This document shows positions 39,379 through 43,884 of a DNA stretch of 43,884 nt, piece by piece. Position 1 is the first letter of the stretch; every line of letters starts with the position of its first letter. The stretch spans positions 1 to 43,884 of the IMG/VR virus record IMGVR_UViG_3300037882_004961, one strand, 5' to 3'. The stretch is from a virus. A model generated the notes under the pieces. It did not search any database. It worked only from the letters and a program-made list of their open reading frames with translations, and was not told where the DNA came from. The position numbers and the translations under genes are program-made.

Positions 39379-40419
39379 CTATTTTTTAGGTGCCTTTTTG
39401 GTTTTGGGTGTTTCAGCTGGCTGTTCGTCCGTTGCGGTCTCTGTATCTTGGTCGGTTTCCTCTGTGCTGGTTTCGGCTGGTTCCTCAACCTTGGGCGTTT
39501 CCGTGTCTTTGGCTGGTTCCTCTGTGCTGGTTTCGGCTGGTTCCTCAACCTTGGGTGTTTCCGTGTTGGCAGCAACTGCGTTGTCGACAGTTTTGGGATT
39601 CAATAGTTCAGCCTGCAATTCTGCCTGTTGTTCTGCCTTGACTGTCTCAACCTTGGCGTATTCCGCAACAGCTTGTTTCGCAACCTCGTCCTTTTTCTTT
39701 ACATCGGCTTCCAAAAAGATGAGTGCTTTCTCTGTGAGGACATTAACACCATAGCCGACAGAAATCGGCAATTTAACCTCTTGAGCCAAGGCTAGGTATT
39801 TTTGGTAAATATCAATCCAAACAGATAGTTTTTCCGAAAGTCTAAGCATCCGCTCAAAGAACTTGTTTTTCAACAGGCGGTCAAAGATTGGGAAAAGTTC
39901 CCGTGCCTTTGTAATAAAGGCTTTGGGGTCGTGTGCCTGTACTGAATCCCGATAAGCATCAATGAGCGCCTTGATGTCGGAAAATAAGCCCCGACTGCCT
40001 GCCTTGGGCTCAGCGCTGATGTTGCTAATCTTATCCGCAAATTCAGCCGTTTGGATATATCCACCAATCAAAACATCTTCTTTGCCCTCAATGTCATCCA
40101 CCAACGTTTTGGCTTCAGCCTCCAACTGCTGAAGCAAAGAATCATAGGCACTTTGGTGGGCTGTGATACCTTTCTCAAGCTGGAATGCTTGACCCAATCC
40201 GAGCGCGTTAGGATTGGCTAAAATACCCTCAAGGTTTTGCAAGGGTTTGAGCAAATATTTGTCTTTGCCTGCTGAGCATAGGGGTGCAGCCTGTTCAAAG
40301 GCAGCCTTAACCTTTTCTTTGGCTTCTGTAAGGATAGCCTTAGCAAGTGCTGCAGGGCAAGGTTGCGATTCACGTGCTGGTTTAGCTTCAGCTGTAGAAT
40401 CTTGATTCAATTCTTCCAT
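39379..40419 (-). CDS. hypothetical virion-module protein with repeat tail
   Basis: A 346-residue mostly helical protein. Residues 1-280 hold an Ala/Lys/Glu-rich chain (AILTEAKEKVKAAFEQAAPL), then a low-complexity acidic C-terminal tail with a 20-residue unit (TETPKVEEPAETSTEE and four more) present twice. It directly follows the large terminase. Neither scaffold nor tail identity can be proved from sequence. Confidence 0.68.
   Translation of the reverse strand: MEELNQDSTAEAKPARESQPCPAALAKAILTEAKEKVKAAFEQAAPLCSAGKDKYLLKPLQNLEGILANPNALGLGQAFQLEKGITAHQSAYDSLLQQLEAEAKTLVDDIEGKEDVLIGGYIQTAEFADKISNISAEPKAGSRGLFSDIKALIDAYRDSVQAHDPKAFITKARELFPIFDRLLKNKFFERMLRLSEKLSVWIDIYQKYLALAQEVKLPISVGYGVNVLTEKALIFLEADVKKKDEVAKQAVAEYAKVETVKAEQQAELQAELLNPKTVDNAVAANTETPKVEEPAETSTEEPAKDTETPKVEEPAETSTEETDQDTETATDEQPAETPKTKKAPKK
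39459..39578. repeat. two 60-bp tandem repeats in coding sequence
   Basis: Units 39459-39518 and 39519-39578 are nearly identical and code for a 20-residue Pro/Glu/Thr-rich motif. A third, partial and diverged unit precedes them in plus-strand order. It probably varies in copy number by slippage. Confidence 0.85.
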
Positions 40420-40448
40420 GTTGGTTTGAATTAAGGTTGAATAAAATA

Positions 40449-41732
40449 TTATTTGTAATTTAAGAAACGATATGACAATACGACATACCGAGCAGCGTCC
40501 CAGAGATGTTTGTCCTTATTGATAGGCTTAGACTCTCCTGTATTGATATTCGTTTTATAAACATAATTTTTAGAGGCTCGGATAAAATTCGGAGATTGCA
40601 AAGTTATGTAAATATTTTCAAATCCGTTTAGAATATTTATGCCTCGTTCAACACTACCAGGAGATTTTTGAGCATCAGCAACAATAAACCCCGACTGTCT
40701 TAGCTTTTTGGTAGCCATTACGTTGTTTGTGTCCGCGTGTATCCTTAGGTCGTATGTTTGGCAAATATCTAAAATACCTTTATCTATAAGCACCTCATCA
40801 ATAAACTGGTCGGATATGTGGTCGCTTTGGTATAGAAATTCTCGGAGATAAATATCCTTTCCATGAACGCAGGCAAGCACCAAGGCATAGGGGTCGGTTC
40901 CACCCATATCCAAACCAAAATCCATAAAGTCAGCGTCTTGTATGTGTGGACATTCCGCCTCATCTATGATGCTTACCTTTGGGTGAACCAAGCCCTCCAG
41001 CTTACCCAAATACCCCAAACCATAAACGTGGTAACGACTGGGGTCTGTTTTTTTCCAGCCCTCAATTTGTTGGATTTTAGAAACCGAAAGGTTCTCTAAA
41101 TTTTGCTGGTAATTCCATTGGTAAAAACTTACATCCGCTCTTTTTATGTAGGTGTTGCCATCGTCGTCTTGGGATAGGTAGCCTTCAGTGTGCAGCCAAA
41201 ACGGGCGGGTTGGGTTATAGTCCATAATAATACCGCGCTCCGAACGGCTATCTATTTCCTTGACTGTTTCATAGGGGATGGTATTTGCTTCATTCAAAAA
41301 AACCAAGTCATACTTGCCGCCCAGCGCTTTGCTTGGGTCATCCAAGCTTACAAACTGAATGGTAGAATAAACAGGCTTGCCACGCTTCGTTCCTTTTTTA
41401 AACATGAACATTTGGTCTGTCATGTTATACTTGTAGTCCGCGTTATTAGACTGTAAGACCTTTATGAAATCATCAATAGCACCGTTTTTTAGGTGTTTCA
41501 TTGTCATACCAACCACCCGAATCTTAAGCGTTTGCGGATGATGCTCAATGATTTGATGGATACCATACAGGATGCTCATGGTTTTGCCTGCATAGGTACC
41601 GCCCTGATTGACCATATACCGCTTGTGGGTATCCCGCTCAAACCAGTACATGGTATCCATAGCGATGCTTGTCATGGAGACCTCTCTCGCTATGTACAGA
41701 CTGGGCTTGGTATCAATATTATTCTCCTTCAT
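40449..41732 (-). CDS. terL: terminase large subunit
   Basis: A 427-residue packaging motor. The N-terminal ATPase shows Walker A GGTYAGKT (residues 44-51) and Walker B YDLVFLNEAN (141-150, catalytic Glu). The C-terminal RNase-H-like nuclease shows MDFGLDMGGTDP (Asp 271 and 275), HADTNN (Asp 334) and a terminal Asp in HLWDAARYV. The overall pattern is of the PBSX/phage terminase-3 type. It translocates DNA into the prohead and cuts it. The start overlaps the small-subunit gene by 14 nt. Confidence 0.94.
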   Translation of the reverse strand: MKENNIDTKPSLYIAREVSMTSIAMDTMYWFERDTHKRYMVNQGGTYAGKTMSILYGIHQIIEHHPQTLKIRVVGMTMKHLKNGAIDDFIKVLQSNNADYKYNMTDQMFMFKKGTKRGKPVYSTIQFVSLDDPSKALGGKYDLVFLNEANTIPYETVKEIDSRSERGIIMDYNPTRPFWLHTEGYLSQDDDGNTYIKRADVSFYQWNYQQNLENLSVSKIQQIEGWKKTDPSRYHVYGLGYLGKLEGLVHPKVSIIDEAECPHIQDADFMDFGLDMGGTDPYALVLACVHGKDIYLREFLYQSDHISDQFIDEVLIDKGILDICQTYDLRIHADTNNVMATKKLRQSGFIVADAQKSPGSVERGINILNGFENIYITLQSPNFIRASKNYVYKTNINTGESKPINKDKHLWDAARYVVLSYRFLNYK

Positions 41733-42267
41733 CGCTTTCCTCCTTATCTATTGATTCTATACCCCGACTGTGGGGTGGTTTGTAATTGAACTTTTGTAGA
41801 ATTTCGGAAAGGGTTGGTTTCGGGGCTGTTTCTATTTGTTGCTCTTCAGGTATATTTGGAGAAAGCGCCAATTTGCCCGCGCGGGTGGTTTTCATAATGG
41901 TTTTTATAATCTCTACTTTCACCATTGCCGGGATAGGTGCGTTGTCAATAACCTTGCCCATAAAAAGCGTTTTATTGCCCTTTTCTACCATTTTGTAGAA
42001 TTGAGCCATGCACCATTCAAGCCGCGAATCTTGTACTATTTCGTCCGCTATTTCATAACAGGTTGCAAAGCTTGGGTTTTCTTTTTTCCATCTATAAAAA
42101 GTAGCGCGGGATATGCCAATGTTGGCAAATATCTGACTTTTAACACCCGTTGTATTTGATATTAAATCAGATAAAAAAAGGAGTTGTTTTTCATTTAGCC
42201 TTTGGGCGTGTTCCCCAAAAATGTCAGTATCGCTTTCCCTTTTAATTGGTTTTTCATTTTTTGCCAT
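41719..42267 (-). CDS. terS: terminase small subunit
   Basis: A 182-residue DNA-recognition subunit. Residues 22-60 hold a helix-turn-helix (NEKQLLFLSDLISNTTGVKS, GISRATFYRWKKENPSF), followed by an oligomerisation helix and an acidic tail (KEESDEGE) that may contact the large subunit. It is first in the leftward virion operon. Three 10-bp direct repeats lie 33 nt upstream and could be its binding site. Confidence 0.85.
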   Translation of the reverse strand: MAKNEKPIKRESDTDIFGEHAQRLNEKQLLFLSDLISNTTGVKSQIFANIGISRATFYRWKKENPSFATCYEIADEIVQDSRLEWCMAQFYKMVEKGNKTLFMGKVIDNAPIPAMVKVEIIKTIMKTTRAGKLALSPNIPEEQQIETAPKPTLSEILQKFNYKPPHSRGIESIDKEESDEGE

Positions 42268-42299
42268 AGCGATATAAAAATGTTTAAATTCACTTAAAG

Positions 42300-42329
42300 T
42301 GTCTCATTCTGTCTTATTTTGTCTCATTG
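42300..42329. repeat. three 10-bp direct repeats upstream of the terminase genes
   Basis: TGTCTCATTC, TGTCTTATTT and TGTCTCATTG follow one another without a gap. The spacing of 10 bp puts them on one face of the helix. In this control region they may be the packaging (pac/cos) recognition site for the small terminase, or an operator for the late operon. Confidence 0.7.
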
Positions 42330-42407
42330 CGCCCAAAATCCCAAACAGGCGCTACAGGCTAACATTTACAAAATTAGGTAAAAATTATTTTTTATTGCTC
42401 CGAAACC

Positions 42408-42436
42408 TTGACATTTAAAATAAAAATATACTTTTG
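42408..42436 (+). promoter_or_regulatory. Bacteroidetes-type promoter of the methyltransferase unit
   Basis: TTG (42408-42410), 18 nt, TACTTTTG (42429-42436), an exact match to TAnnTTTG. It lies 39 nt before the ATG at 42476 and faces away from the terminase operon. No matching promoter for the leftward operon is clear in the same gap. Confidence 0.75.
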
Positions 42437-42475
42437 CGCCCGATTGCAGTGCTTATTTATTTTCTTTTTTATTTT

Positions 42476-43705
42476 ATGCTTTTATCAGATTTAAAACAAA
42501 GTGCCAAAAACCCGCGCAAAATTAGCAGGGAAAACTTGGACAAGCTCAAGAAGAGCATTAGTGAATTCCCTAAGGGGATGGAGTTTCGGGGTATCGTTTA
42601 CGACGATTGAACGAAAGAAATTTTAATCGGGAATCAACGGTACAAGGCTCTGTTAGAGCTTGGATATACCGAGATTCCCGACAGCTGAACGCGTCCTGCT
42701 TCTTCACTTACAGAGGACGAGAAAAAACGGCTGCAAATCCTTGACAACGTATCTTATGGTTCATGGGATGCTGATATTTTGGCAAATGATTGGGATTTTT
42801 CGGAGCTTGAGAATTGGGCGGTGGATTTTGCCTTTGAGGACATCCAAATACCGCAAATTGATGAGGAGCTTTTCGGTATGGAAGATGCAGACCCAACCAT
42901 TGGGGATGATGATTTTGAGATGCCAGACCCGAAAGAGATTAAAACGGATATTGTGGCTGGGGACTTGCTGGAGATTGGTTCGCACAGGCTAATTTGTGGC
43001 TCGTGTACCGAATCTGCTACCTTTGCCCAGCTTATGCAGGACAAGCAAGCCGACCTTATCCTTACCGACCCACCATACAACGTAAATTATCAAGGAGGAG
43101 CAGCGAAAAACCGCGCCAAAATTGCTAATGACAATTTGTCGGATGAGCATTTTGAACAATTCCTAAACAAATTCTACTCGCTTTCAGCAGCCCACACCAA
43201 AAAGGGCGCGGCTTGGTATGTGTTCCACGCAGATAGTGCTGGGTACATTTTCCGAAACGAAATGAAAAAAGCGGGGATTAGCCTAAAGCAATGTTTGATT
43301 TGGGTTAAGCAGCATTTTGTTTTAGGAAGGCAGGACTACCAGTGGCAACACGAACCTATCCTGTACGGCTGAATAGAGGGAAAGGCTCACAAGTGAAGAG
43401 CAGACCGCAAACAAACGACCATACTCAATTTTGACAAGCCACAGCGCAACGCTGAGCACCCTACCATGAAACCCATTGAGCTACTCGCTTACCTTATGGG
43501 GAATTCCTCCGATACTGGAGATGTGGTCTTAGACCCTTTCTTAGGGAGTGGGAGCACAATGGTAGCGGCTGAACAATTGGGGCGGGTTTGTTTCGGGGTG
43601 GAATTAGAGCCAAAATACTGCCAAGTAATTGTTGAGCGTATGAAACGGCTAAACCCCGAATTGGAGGTCAAAAAGAACGGGGTGGTTTGGGATACAACAT
43701 GATAA
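42476..43705 (+). CDS. ParB-domain/DNA methyltransferase fusion, reads UGA as Trp
   Basis: A 409-residue protein when UGA is read as Trp. Residues 1-110 are ParB/Srx-like (NPRKISRENLDKLKKSISE, IGNQRYKALLELGY). Residues 160-409 are a beta-class N4/N6 methyltransferase with catalytic DPPY (198-201) and AdoMet-binding DPFLGSGS (353-360). In-frame TGA codons are at 42608 (residue 45), 42686 (71), 43370 (299), 43394 (307) and 43700 (409), followed by TAA at 43703. Residues 299 and 307 fit the family's conserved HEPILYGW...AHKW pattern. With a standard code the catalytic and AdoMet motifs fall on separate fragments, so an active enzyme needs the recoding. TGG codons for Trp occur as well. Confidence 0.88.
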
Positions 43706-43745
43706 CAAAAAAGGGCTTGTCAGGCCCTGGTAAGTATTTGCGCAA

Positions 43746-43884
43746 ATGTTCAACTATTACGGTTCTAAATCAAAGATAATCCACCTGTACCCAAAGCCGA
43801 TTTTTAACAAAATCATAGAACCCTTTGCCGGTTCGGCTCGGTACGCCCTAAAATACTTTGACAGGGATGTTCTTCTTGTGGACA
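43746..43884 (+). CDS. D12-class DNA methyltransferase, 5' part
   Basis: Start of the D12 adenine methyltransferase (MFNYYGSKSKIIHLYPKP). It continues across the circular join to 1-665, bases 43786-43884 being the repeated copy. It lies 40 nt after the TAA of the ParB-methyltransferase, in the same direction; a short 5-bp hairpin (43712-43728) in the gap has no T run, so the two are probably cotranscribed. Confidence 0.88.
   Translation, partial: MFNYYGSKSKIIHLYPKPIFNKIIEPFAGSARYALKYFDRDVLLVD
43786..43884. repeat. terminal redundancy, right copy
   Basis: Exact copy of bases 1-99; see the left copy. Confidence 0.95.

Noticed and set aside
42476-43705. Treating the two end methyltransferases as ordinary pseudogenes
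   Set aside because: All interruptions are TGA, several at Trp-conserved positions; there are no frameshifts, TAA or TAG, and all catalytic motifs are intact.

Overview
The window looks like one complete, circularly permuted or circularised genome of a tailed double-stranded DNA phage (siphovirus-like, HK97-type head) that infects a member of the Bacteroidetes. The first 99 bases recur exactly as the last 99, so the unique unit is 43,785 bp and one gene (a D12-type DNA adenine methyltransferase) runs through the join. The Bacteroidetes assignment rests on promoters of the TTTG-N20-TAnnTTTG type, lack of Shine-Dalgarno sequences before most starts, and family resemblances (DUF2693-like SH3-barrel protein, Bacteroidetes-style portal, tape measure and terminase). 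No integrase or repressor was recognised, and no endolysin or DNA polymerase either.

Layout. (1) 0-0.7 kb and 42.4-43.9 kb, rightward: a ParB-domain/DNA methyltransferase fusion and the D12 methyltransferase. Both are interrupted only by in-frame UGA codons that sit where tryptophan is expected. (2) 0.7-8.3 kb, leftward: small early or accessory genes (LRR-like protein, DUF2693-like protein, MazG-like pyrophosphohydrolase, DUF6283-like Cys protein, PAPS-reductase-family PP-loop protein, HNH endonuclease). (3) 7.9-11.5 kb: control and replication region with three copies of a 36-42 bp perfect palindrome, each fused to the -33 box of a promoter. It also holds a 104-bp inverted duplication and a replication-initiator-like gene that contains six 23-bp tandem repeats next to an AT-rich tract, much like the lambda O gene and its origin. 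(4) 10.6-21.0 kb, rightward: many small, mostly unknown proteins, several of them membrane proteins, then a deoxynucleoside kinase, an N6-adenine methyltransferase and a zinc-ribbon protein. A membrane protein here ends in a textbook -1 frameshift signal (C CCA AAC, 6-nt spacer, 11-bp stem). (5) 21.2-42.3 kb, leftward: the virion module. In transcription order it holds small and large terminase, neck and tail genes, tape measure, ClpP-like head protease, putative decoration protein, major capsid protein, portal, connectors, a holin-like protein and an odd tRNA-like gene.

Functionally, three methyltransferases, the HNH nuclease, MazG-like protein and nucleoside kinase point to nucleotide-pool management and DNA protection. 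The virion module is tightly packed, with many start/stop overlaps. The most unusual features are the UGA-to-Trp recoding seen clearly only in the two methyltransferases, the predicted programmed frameshifts, and the palindrome-coupled promoters around an intragenic origin. Two further small genes (near 12.0 and 13.0 kb) have frame breaks that could be recoding or sequence errors.
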